Source: Verrucomicrobiaceae bacterium UBA1938 (GTDB lineage: Bacteria > Verrucomicrobiota > Verrucomicrobiia > Verrucomicrobiales > Verrucomicrobiaceae). Taken from it: DNA of 64,000 bases. Below the pieces are notes generated by a model. The model saw nothing but the letters and a program-made list of their open reading frames with translations. It ran no database searches and was not told where the DNA came from. Numbering within the stretch: position 1 is the stretch's first letter; every line of letters starts with the position of its first letter. Location: the NCBI GenBank assembly GCA_002336895.1, contig DDFC01000002.1, positions 54,468-118,467 of the forward strand. Direction: 5' to 3'. The position numbers and the translations under genes were made by a program. Positions 26,661 through 34,698 of the stretch are shown here, piece after piece.

Positions 26661-27026
26661 ATGCGCGCACGCATCATCAAAGACTTCCGTTTCGAGGCCG
26701 CCCAGACGCTGCCCAATCTCCCCGGCGAACACAAATGCACCAAGATGCATGGTCACTCCTTCAAGGTGGAGATTGCCGTCGAGGGAGAGGTGGACCCCAA
26801 GATCGGCTGGGTCTATGACCACGCGGAAATTTCCAAGGCCATGAAGCCGATCATCGACCGCCTGGACCACTCCTATCTCAACGAGGTCGAGGGGCTGGAA
26901 AACCCCACCATCGAATACATGGCCGGATGGCTCTGGAAGAAGCTCGCCCCGCAGCTTCCCGGCTTGTGCGAGATCGTCATCTACGAGACCCCCAGCGCCC
27001 GCTGCGTGTTTCGTGGGGAGTTTTGA
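26661..27026 (+). CDS. queD: 6-carboxytetrahydropterin synthase (QueD family)
   Basis: A 121-residue member of the PTPS/QueD family, which makes 6-carboxytetrahydropterin from dihydroneopterin triphosphate for queuosine synthesis. Zinc ligands are in the FEAAQTL segment region, HKCTKMHGHSF (catalytic Cys and two His) and the DHAEIS/LDHSYLN segments. TIEYMAGWLWKKL and EIVIYETPSARCVF are the conserved end. No queC, queE or queF neighbour is visible. A bidirectional terminator follows. Confidence 0.93.
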   Translation: MRARIIKDFRFEAAQTLPNLPGEHKCTKMHGHSFKVEIAVEGEVDPKIGWVYDHAEISKAMKPIIDRLDHSYLNEVEGLENPTIEYMAGWLWKKLAPQLPGLCEIVIYETPSARCVFRGEF

Positions 27027-27070
27027 TGCGATCCGCTGTGGCTGAGGCCTCACGCATTGTGAAAATGAAA

Positions 27071-27110
27071 ATGGCCGGGCTGCTGGATGCAGGCCGGCCA
27101 TGTTATTTTT
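27071..27110 (+). terminator. Terminator between queD and the PEP-CTERM gene
   Basis: ATGGCCGG (27071-27078) pairs with CCGGCCAT (27094-27101), extended by four more pairs after one mismatch, then GTTATTTTT follows on the plus strand. On the minus strand the hairpin is followed by TTTCATTTT, so it may also serve the opposite gene. Confidence 0.75.
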
Positions 27111-27130
27111 GATTCAGCAAGCGCGCTCGG

Positions 27131-29254
27131 TCAGGCTGCGATTACCTTGCGCGCGCGACGGCGGCGCAGGGCGATGAAGGCCAGCCCCATGGCGCCCAGC
27201 AGTGCGCGGGAGGGCTCGGGCACGGCGTCCACGTGCAGGGTCAGCGAGTTGGTGCCGACAGTGAACTGACCCGCAAAACCAGCAGGTGTGCTGCCGAAGG
27301 AGAGATTGGAAAGGGACAGGCCGGAGACGGAGCCGTAGTTCAGCAGCGTGTAGTCGGCACCGCTGGTCAGGCCACCGCTGTCCACAATGTCAAAGATGGT
27401 GGCACCGCCGCCGGTGTAGTTGAGAGAGCCGGTGATGTTGAGGAGGTCGGAGATGCTGCCCAGATCAAAGGCCAGATGAGAGCCGCTCACGAGGCTGAGG
27501 CTGCCACCGATGCCAAGTGTGCCCACACTGAGACCAGGGGAAAGGATGCCGCCATTCGCAAGGGAAACGCTGCCTCCAATGCTGCCTGTGCCTTTGACCA
27601 CGCCACCCGAGTTGACCAGCACAGAGCCGGAACCTGTGGCGCTGCCGGTGGTGTTGGTGACGCTCAGGGTGCCGCTGACAGTGGTGCTGCCGCTGTAGGT
27701 GCTGGCCCCGGAAAGGATGACATTGCCACTCGAAATGTCCACGCTGCTGAAATTGGAGATCGCTCCAGCATAGCTGAAGGTGTTGCCATTGCCCGGGTTG
27801 ATGCTGGCGGTGTTGGTGCCGGTGCCGCCGTCAATATCACCAGTGATCGAGCCACCGGTGATGGTGAGGATGTCATTGCCGCCCTGCAGGTCGATGGCCT
27901 TGCCGTTGTCTCCAGTGATGGTGCCTGCATTGCTGAGGGTGTCGTTGCCGTTGCCGGTCTGAATGGCGGCTCCGACCGTTCCTGCGTCGCCTGCGCCACG
28001 AATCGTACCACCGGCATTGTTGGTGACAGTGTTGTCAAAGGTGCTGATCATTTTGATCGCGTAGCCGGTGGTGCCCCTGATGAGGCCGCTGTTGGTGATG
28101 CTGGTGGCTGCGAAGGCGTTGCCGGAGCTGGAGTTGTCCACCAGGATGCCATGGCCCTCGATGCCGGTACCATCCAAGGCTCCGCCTGTGATCTCTGCAC
28201 CGGAGTAGTTGATGATCGTGCCGCCGCCAATCGAGACGCCCTCTGGGTGATTAGTCAGGGTGTCTGAGCCCACACCATTGGCACCCAGACCGCGGATGAT
28301 GCCATGGTTGTAAAGAGTGGTGATGCCGTCCACATCGACGCCATCGCCGTCGCCGACATCGTAGTGGGCGCTGTCGTAGTTGCCGGTGATGGTGCCGTAG
28401 TTGGTGACAGTCGCGGATGAGGATGCTGCGGCGGAGCTGAAGTTGTCAATGTTGATGCCGGAGCCGTTGACTCCCGTGATGGTGCCTCCGGCGTTGTTCG
28501 TCACGGTCATCGTGAAGGAGTTGACGGTGTCTGAGGCGGCTCCACCTGTGATGCCATGGCGGCCGGAGATGGTGCCTCCATTATTGTTGGTGATCTGAAC
28601 TCCGGTGTTGGTCTGTGCGTCGATGCCATCGCTGCTGGTGGCTGCATTCTGCGTTGTGACAGCGGAATCAATGATGGGCACGGCCTGGATGGATCCGTTG
28701 TTGGTGACAGTGCCGTTCACTCCTGGTCGCACGGCATCCGCCGCCGTGGCCTTGAGCAGGCCTGTTGAGTAGTTGTTGATGGTGCTCGTGCCTGAGGTGA
28801 TGGCGGCGAAATCCAGAGCCTGGGAGCCTCCTGCCGAGGCATTGAGGGAGATGATGCTGCCGTAGTTGTCCACCGTGACGTTGTCAGAGGCCTTGTTGGC
28901 GCGGATCGTGTCGGCATCAGCCGACTGAATCAGAGCCCCGGCGTTGTTGGTGATGGCCATCGTGATGCTGGCAGTATTGAGATCGATCGTCCTTCCGTTG
29001 CCTGTCTGGCTGATGGTGCCATTGTTGGTGATGCTGGCATTGTTGCCTGTCACAGTGACAGCCACGGTGGCGCCGCTCACTGTGAGCGAGACGCCGCTGT
29101 TGACGACGCCGGTCTGCCCCGATCCGCTGCCCAGCGTCTGGGCGGTGGTGGAGTTTGAACTGATGACAAAGCTCGCCGCTGGGAGCGAGGTGGTCGAAAG
29201 AAGGGCAACAATCGAGAATGAAGCTGCGGTGATTTGCCAAGGGTGGGATTTCAT
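27131..29254 (-). CDS. PEP-CTERM surface protein with repetitive beta-helix
   Basis: A 707-residue exported repeat protein. After a signal peptide (ITAASFSIVALLSTTSLPA) it consists largely of Thr/Asn/Gly-rich beta-helix repeats with many ITNNGTI/VTNNAGGTI units (about residues 60-470). Next is an autotransporter-associated-type strand repeat (GNVILSGASTYSGSTTVSGTL, about 505-560) and then a small beta domain. The C-terminus is VPEPS, a hydrophobic helix (ALLGAMGLAFIAL) and RRRRARK, a PEP-CTERM exosortase sorting signal. Such proteins are cut by exosortase and placed on the surface or into extracellular matrix; no exosortase gene lies in the window. The repeats make the coding strand low-complexity. 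Confidence 0.88.
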   Translation of the reverse strand: MKSHPWQITAASFSIVALLSTTSLPAASFVISSNSTTAQTLGSGSGQTGVVNSGVSLTVSGATVAVTVTGNNASITNNGTISQTGNGRTIDLNTASITMAITNNAGALIQSADADTIRANKASDNVTVDNYGSIISLNASAGGSQALDFAAITSGTSTINNYSTGLLKATAADAVRPGVNGTVTNNGSIQAVPIIDSAVTTQNAATSSDGIDAQTNTGVQITNNNGGTISGRHGITGGAASDTVNSFTMTVTNNAGGTITGVNGSGINIDNFSSAAASSSATVTNYGTITGNYDSAHYDVGDGDGVDVDGITTLYNHGIIRGLGANGVGSDTLTNHPEGVSIGGGTIINYSGAEITGGALDGTGIEGHGILVDNSSSGNAFAATSITNSGLIRGTTGYAIKMISTFDNTVTNNAGGTIRGAGDAGTVGAAIQTGNGNDTLSNAGTITGDNGKAIDLQGGNDILTITGGSITGDIDGGTGTNTASINPGNGNTFSYAGAISNFSSVDISSGNVILSGASTYSGSTTVSGTLSVTNTTGSATGSGSVLVNSGGVVKGTGSIGGSVSLANGGILSPGLSVGTLGIGGSLSLVSGSHLAFDLGSISDLLNITGSLNYTGGGATIFDIVDSGGLTSGADYTLLNYGSVSGLSLSNLSFGSTPAGFAGQFTVGTNSLTLHVDAVPEPSRALLGAMGLAFIALRRRRARKVIAA

Positions 29255-29452
29255 GTCAGGAGAGGCTGAGCGCGCCGCCTATGCGCTCACTGCATGCCAC
29301 TGTCGAAAGCTGCGCGGTGACGATTTTGCCTTGTGGCATTTCTGTTGTTTTTCAGGTGAAAAACCCCGGCGCAGAACGCGTAAAATCTGATCGAACTGTA
29401 ACATGACTTGCCGCCATGACCGCTTGGCTGTAGTCCGCGCAAACCATTTCCC

Positions 29453-31234
29453 ATGCCGATCCTCACCGAACGCAAAACTCAGCCTCAGTATGATGTCATC
29501 GTTGTCGGATCCGGGGCAGGTGGAGGCATGGCGGCGATGATCCTGGCCCTCAATGGAGTGAAGGTGCTCATGATCGAGGCCGGGCGCAATTATGATCCGG
29601 TGAAGGAGACGCCGATGTTCAACACGCCCGAGATGGCTCCGCTGCGCGGTGCGGCCACGCCGGATCGGTATTTCGGGTATTATGATGCCACGGTAAACGG
29701 CGGCTGGCAGGTGCCCGGAGAGCCCTACACCAACAAGCAGGGGACGGAGGGCGACTTCTGGTGGTGGCGCGCGCGCATGCTCGGCGGGCGCACGAATCAC
29801 TGGGGCCGCATCTCGCTGCGGTTTGGCGAGTTTGATTTCAAACCCAAGTCCCGCGATGGCCTCGGTGTGGACTGGCCGCTGGGGTATGATGACATGGCAC
29901 CGTGGTATGACCGCGTGGAGCAGTTGATCGGCGTTTATGGCGAAAATGATGGCATTGCTAATGCGCCGAATTCATCACCTGGCGTGCTGATGCCGCCGCC
30001 GAAGCCGCGCGTGGGCGAGCTTCTAGCGAAGAAGGCGGGGCGGAAGCTCGGTGTGCCTGTGGTGGCCGCGCATCGTGCGGTGCTCAGCCAGCCGATGGAC
30101 TGGAAGAATCTGCCCAAGGTACTCTTCCCGAACAACCCGAAGGCGCAGGAGATCATCGGCAAGGACATGATGTCGCGCGCCGCCTGCTTCTGGGCCACGA
30201 ACTGCATCCGGGGCTGCAGCATCCGCGCCAATTTCCAAAGCACCACCGTGCTGCTGCCGCCTGCGCTGGCCACGGGCAATCTCGACATCATCACCGATGC
30301 GATGGTGCGTGAGGTGGTGATGGGTGCGGACGGCAAAGCCACAGGTGTGCATTACATCGACAAGATCACCCGCCGCGATGCGGTGGCGAAAGCACGCGTA
30401 GTCATCCTGGCGGCGAGCACCTGTGAGACCTCGCGTATTTTGCTGAACTCAAAATCCCGTGACAAAGCCGGGCTGGCGAACTCATCCGGGCAGGTGGGGC
30501 GCAACCTCATGGACAGCGTCGGCACGCGCCTCGGTGCGCACATTCCAGCCATGGAAGACCTGCCGCCGATGAATGAAGACGGCGCTGGCGGTCTGCACAC
30601 CTACGTGCCTTGGTGGCTGGTGAATGACCATGCGAAACTCGGCTTTGCCCGCGGCTACCACATCGAAATGGGCGGCGGGCGGCAGATGCCGGATGTGAAG
30701 AGTTTTGGCTACCTGGATGCGACCTCGCCAGGTGTGTACGGGCGCAAGCTCAAGGAAGACGCGCGCCGCTACTATGGGGCGCAGTTTGGCTTTTCTGGAA
30801 GAGGTGAGATGATTCCAAACAAGGACTGTTACTGTGAACTAGACCCCAAGGTGGTGGATCAGTGGGGCATCCCGGTGCTGCGGTTTCACTGGAAGTGGAG
30901 CGACCACGAGATCAAGCAGGCGGAGCACATGCAGCAGACCTTTGCGGCGCTGATCGAGGGAATGGGTGGCAAGGCCAAGCCTCAAAGCGGAGCGGATGCC
31001 ATCCAAAGACCCGGAGAGATCATCCACGAGGTGGGCACGGCCCGCATGGGGGCGGAAGCCGCCGAGAGCGTGACCAATCAATACTGCCAGACCTGGGACG
31101 TGAAGAACCTCTTTCTCATGGACGGCGCCGTCCTGCCCAGCAACCCTGACAAAAACCCCACCCTCACCATCCTCGCCCTCGCCTGGCGCTCCAGCGAATG
31201 GCTGATGGATGAGATGAAGAGGGGTAACATCTAA
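29453..31234 (+). CDS. GMC-family FAD-dependent oxidoreductase
   Basis: A 593-residue flavoenzyme. YDVIVVGSGAGGGMAAMILA (about 13-32) is the FAD-binding motif, GGRTNHWGR is the conserved GMC signature, and HEVGTARMG plus SNPDKNPTLTILALAWR near the C-terminus carry the catalytic His/Asn region and the FAD-closing segment. There is no signal peptide. Together with the downstream gene, which encodes a Tat-exported gluconate-2-dehydrogenase subunit 3-like protein, it fits a membrane-associated sugar or alcohol dehydrogenase in which the small subunit carries the flavoprotein across the membrane. A cytochrome subunit is missing from the neighbourhood. Substrate unknown. Confidence 0.93.
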   Translation: MPILTERKTQPQYDVIVVGSGAGGGMAAMILALNGVKVLMIEAGRNYDPVKETPMFNTPEMAPLRGAATPDRYFGYYDATVNGGWQVPGEPYTNKQGTEGDFWWWRARMLGGRTNHWGRISLRFGEFDFKPKSRDGLGVDWPLGYDDMAPWYDRVEQLIGVYGENDGIANAPNSSPGVLMPPPKPRVGELLAKKAGRKLGVPVVAAHRAVLSQPMDWKNLPKVLFPNNPKAQEIIGKDMMSRAACFWATNCIRGCSIRANFQSTTVLLPPALATGNLDIITDAMVREVVMGADGKATGVHYIDKITRRDAVAKARVVILAASTCETSRILLNSKSRDKAGLANSSGQVGRNLMDSVGTRLGAHIPAMEDLPPMNEDGAGGLHTYVPWWLVNDHAKLGFARGYHIEMGGGRQMPDVKSFGYLDATSPGVYGRKLKEDARRYYGAQFGFSGRGEMIPNKDCYCELDPKVVDQWGIPVLRFHWKWSDHEIKQAEHMQQTFAALIEGMGGKAKPQSGADAIQRPGEIIHEVGTARMGAEAAESVTNQYCQTWDVKNLFLMDGAVLPSNPDKNPTLTILALAWRSSEWLMDEMKRGNI

Positions 31235-31248
31235 CAGAGATCTGTGCC

Positions 31249-31905
31249 ATGCCTGAAAACTCACCCATTTCCCGTCGCAACGCGCTGAAAGGACTCCTCA
31301 GTGGTGCCGCAGGCGCCGCCGCTGTGCCGGCCATTGCAGCACCAAACCACACCGAGCCCGCGCCTCCGGTGCATGCCTCGCGTTTTGTCTTTCATGATCC
31401 CGACTTCATGCAGCCGCAGAAATTTCCATGGGAAAAGCTGCTGTCTGCCGAGGAGCTGGCCACCACGCAGGCGCTGGCGGATTTGATTCTCCCCAAGGAT
31501 GAAACTTCGCCCGCCGCCTCGGAGGTGGGCGTGCCGGATTTCATCAACGAGTGGGTGAGCGCCGAATACCCGGTGCATCAGGAGGACCGGGAGACGATTC
31601 GCGGCGGTCTCGGATGGCTGAACACGGAGAGCTTCAAGCGGTTTGGAAAACGCTTTGAGGAACTGAGCACGGAACAGCAGGGGAAAATCGCCGACGATAT
31701 CTGCGGGGCAGGGGAGGTGCGACCGGAGAACCGCGTGGGGGCGGCTTTTTTCAAGCGATTCCGCCAGCTCTGTCTCAGTGGCTATTACAGCCACAGTCAG
31801 ACCTGGAAAAGCCTCGGCTATGTGGGGAATATCAGCATCGGCGGCCCTTATCCCGGGGTGCTGCCGGAGGTGATCGAGAAGCTGGGGCTGCAGGACGTGG
31901 TTTGA
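31249..31905 (+). CDS. Gluconate 2-dehydrogenase subunit 3 family protein (Tat-exported)
   Basis: A 218-residue small subunit, 14 bases after the GMC oxidoreductase. The N-terminus has a twin-arginine signal (SRRNALKGLLSGAAGAAAVPA) with cleavage near AIA-AP. The mature domain starts with LSAEELATTQALADLILPKDETSPAASEVGVPDFINEW, the typical family start, and ends with KSLGYVGNISIGGPYPG. Members help export or stabilise the flavoprotein subunit of periplasmic dehydrogenases. Confidence 0.92.
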   Translation: MPENSPISRRNALKGLLSGAAGAAAVPAIAAPNHTEPAPPVHASRFVFHDPDFMQPQKFPWEKLLSAEELATTQALADLILPKDETSPAASEVGVPDFINEWVSAEYPVHQEDRETIRGGLGWLNTESFKRFGKRFEELSTEQQGKIADDICGAGEVRPENRVGAAFFKRFRQLCLSGYYSHSQTWKSLGYVGNISIGGPYPGVLPEVIEKLGLQDVV

Positions 31906-31953
31906 GGGGCGGTTTTTGCCTCAAAAAAGACTGTTCTTAAAAGCAAAAAAACC

Positions 31954-31981
31954 TTGGCTAGCCCCCTCAGCCTGCTAGTCT
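31954..31981 (+). promoter_or_regulatory. Candidate gyrB promoter
   Basis: TTGGCT (31954-31959) and TAGTCT (31976-31981), 16 bases apart, lie about 80 bases before the gyrB start. Neither box is a close consensus match. Confidence 0.25.
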
Positions 31982-32062
31982 GAAATGACCTTCATCGAGC
32001 ACGTTTCCGGAGCGGTTTTTTAGGACGGACTCAGGCGATGGAACACCCCGCAAAGCAACGCC

Positions 32063-34648
32063 ATGTCTGACGACAACACCGACCTCCACAGCACCACCCA
32101 CGTAGCCGCAACCCAGGCCTACGGCGCAGAGCAGATCCAGCACCTCGAAGGCCTCAAGGCCGTCCGCCTCCGCCCGGGCATGTACATCGGCGACCCCGAC
32201 GAGCGCGGCCTCCACCACTGCGTGTTTGAGGTGGTGGACAACTCCATCGACGAGCATCTGGCCGGCAACTGCAAAAACGTCAGCGTCACTATTCACAGCG
32301 ACGGCTCCCTCAGCGTGGAGGACGACGGCCGCGGCATTCCCGTGGAAATGCATGCCAAGGGCATCCCCACCGTGGAACTGGTGCTGACCAATCTGCACGC
32401 CGGTGGTAAATTCGGCGACGGTGCCTATGAGTTCTCCGGTGGTCTGCACGGCGTCGGTGCCAAGTGCGTGAACGCCCTGTCTGACTGGTTCAAGTGCGAG
32501 GTTTACCGCGACGGCAAGATCTACGCCATCGGCTTTGAGCGCGGCATCACCACAGAGCCGCTCACTGTCCTCGGCGAGCAGGATGAGCCGAAGCGCACTG
32601 GCACCAAGATCACCTTCTTCCCGGACGCCACGATCTTCACCATCACCACCACGTTTAATTTTGACCGCCTCCTGGTGCGTCTGCGTGAACTGGCCTTCCT
32701 CAATCCCGGCATCAACATCACCGTCACGGACGAGCGCGTCTCCCCGCCACGGCAGGAGGTGCTGCTCTACACCGAAGGTGTGAAGCAGTTTGTGCGCGAG
32801 ATGGGCGCGGACAAGGACAAGGTGCACCCCGAGCCCATCGCTCTGGCCGGACGCCGCGAGATCATGATCGATGACAAGCCGAAGTTCATCCTCGTGGACT
32901 GCGTACTTCAGTACAACAAAGGCCTCAGCGAGCAGACGCTGTGCTTTGCCAATGCCATTCCGAATCCGGACGGCGGAACCCATTACAGCGGCCTCAAGAG
33001 CGCGCTGACCAAGGCGGTAAAGCAGTACATCAATGCGAATCCGAAGGCCTTCAAAGACAAGCTGCCAGACATCGAGGGCGACGACTGCCGCGAAGGTCTC
33101 ATCTGTGTGCTCAGCGTGAAGCTGCCAAATCCGCGCTTCAACTCGCAGACGAAGGTGAAGCTGGTGAACGGTGAAGTGGAAGGCGTGGTGAGTTCCGTGG
33201 TCTATGAGGGCCTGCTGCGTCACTTTGACGAGAATCCGGACACCGCCGTCGAGGTCATCAAAAACATCATCATCGCCGCCAAGTCCCGCGAAGCTGCGCG
33301 CAAGGCCCGTGAGGCCATCCGCAAGGATGCCATGAGCAGCGGTGGCCTGCCCGGAAAGCTGGCCGACTGCTCCGAGCGCGACCCCGCCAAGACCGAACTG
33401 TTTATTGTCGAGGGTGACTCCGCCGGTGGCTCCGCCAAAATGGGCCGCAACCGCCACAATCAGGCCATCCTGCCTCTGCGCGGAAAGCTCATCAACACCG
33501 AGAAAGCACGTCTGGAGAAAGTGCTGCAGAACAAGGAAATCCAGACCATGATCACCGCCATCGGCACCGGCATTGGCGGTGACAGCAACGTCGAAGGGTC
33601 CTTCAACATCGAGAAACTCCGCTACCACAAGATCGTCATCATGACCGATGCCGACGTGGACGGCAGCCACATCCGTACCCTGCTCCTCACCTTCTTCTTC
33701 CGTCAGATGCCGGAGCTGGTGAAGCGCGGCCACATCTACGTGGCGCAGCCGCCCCTCTACCAGGTGACGCGCAAGAAGCGCGAGGAATATGTGCAGAGCG
33801 ATGCCGAGATGGACGCCATCCTTCTGGAGCTGGGCTCCGGCGAAATCAGCCTGCGCAACATCTCCGACGGCAGCAAGGTGGCGGACGACCGCCTGAAGTC
33901 CATTCTGGAGCTGCTCGTCCCCGTGGCCAAGTTTGCCGACATCATCCGCCGCCATGGCGGTGACTTTGAGCACTACCTCCAGGCGCGTGATGAAGCCACC
34001 GGCAACCTGCCGCATTACCTCGTGATGATCCGCGAGGGCAATGAGGTGGATGTTAAATACTTCCTGGGCAATGAGCAGCTGGCCGCCTACGCCAAGGAGA
34101 ACCAGGACCTGCACCTCTTTGCCAAGCCTGCAGCCGCACCCGTGCTCAATGAAGACGGCACCCCCAACATGGCCGCCAACGGCACCGGCAACGGGCATAC
34201 GCCCAAGTCCAGCCGCCGCGCGCGCCTCATTGAGATCCACGAGGCCCACGGCATGAAGCGGCGCTTCCAGCAGCTCGATGAGCTCGGCCTGCACGTGGAC
34301 CACTTCAGCAGCCAGGACAAGCCCCTCTTTGAAGTCATCGAAGGCGATGGTGACCACGCCAAAGTCCACCCTGTCTTCAGCCTCCCCGGCATCCTCGACA
34401 AGGTCATGGAAATCGGCAAGCGCGGCATGGAGATCAAGCGCTTCAAAGGTCTGGGTGAAATGAACGCCAAGCAGCTCTTCGAGACCACCATGGACCCGAA
34501 CAAGCGCACGCTCCTGCAGATCAAGCTGGACGAAACCAACGCCCACGAAGCCGAGCGCATCTTCACCATCCTCATGGGAGATGTGGTCGAGCCGCGAAAA
34601 CACTTCATCGAAGAAAATGCCCTCAATGTGAGAAACTTGGACGTGTGA
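32063..34648 (+). CDS. gyrB: DNA gyrase subunit B
   Basis: An 861-residue ATPase subunit of gyrase. ATP-binding motifs FEVVDNSIDEHLAG, DDGRGIP and GGLHGVGAKCVNALS mark the GHKL domain. The TOPRIM domain has EGDSAGGSAK (about residue 450) and DADVDGSHIRTLL. Between TOPRIM and the C-terminal tail (about 590-745) lies a large insertion of the type seen in E. coli GyrB, including an Asn/Gly-rich stretch. FKGLGEMNAKQLFETTMDP is conserved. The start at 32063 has no Shine-Dalgarno motif. gyrA follows after 50 bases, so the two are probably one transcript. Confidence 0.97.
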   Translation: MSDDNTDLHSTTHVAATQAYGAEQIQHLEGLKAVRLRPGMYIGDPDERGLHHCVFEVVDNSIDEHLAGNCKNVSVTIHSDGSLSVEDDGRGIPVEMHAKGIPTVELVLTNLHAGGKFGDGAYEFSGGLHGVGAKCVNALSDWFKCEVYRDGKIYAIGFERGITTEPLTVLGEQDEPKRTGTKITFFPDATIFTITTTFNFDRLLVRLRELAFLNPGINITVTDERVSPPRQEVLLYTEGVKQFVREMGADKDKVHPEPIALAGRREIMIDDKPKFILVDCVLQYNKGLSEQTLCFANAIPNPDGGTHYSGLKSALTKAVKQYINANPKAFKDKLPDIEGDDCREGLICVLSVKLPNPRFNSQTKVKLVNGEVEGVVSSVVYEGLLRHFDENPDTAVEVIKNIIIAAKSREAARKAREAIRKDAMSSGGLPGKLADCSERDPAKTELFIVEGDSAGGSAKMGRNRHNQAILPLRGKLINTEKARLEKVLQNKEIQTMITAIGTGIGGDSNVEGSFNIEKLRYHKIVIMTDADVDGSHIRTLLLTFFFRQMPELVKRGHIYVAQPPLYQVTRKKREEYVQSDAEMDAILLELGSGEISLRNISDGSKVADDRLKSILELLVPVAKFADIIRRHGGDFEHYLQARDEATGNLPHYLVMIREGNEVDVKYFLGNEQLAAYAKENQDLHLFAKPAAAPVLNEDGTPNMAANGTGNGHTPKSSRRARLIEIHEAHGMKRRFQQLDELGLHVDHFSSQDKPLFEVIEGDGDHAKVHPVFSLPGILDKVMEIGKRGMEIKRFKGLGEMNAKQLFETTMDPNKRTLLQIKLDETNAHEAERIFTILMGDVVEPRKHFIEENALNVRNLDV

Positions 34649-34698
34649 TCCACCTGCGCCGCTTTCTCCACTGATTCAACACCTCAAGTTTTCATTCG

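Noticed and set aside
31967..34603. Long minus-strand open frame opposite gyrB (878 codons)
   Set aside because: It mirrors the conserved gyrB codons. In GC-rich genes the antisense third-position bias keeps such frames open, and its protein is His/Val/Asp-rich without any domain.
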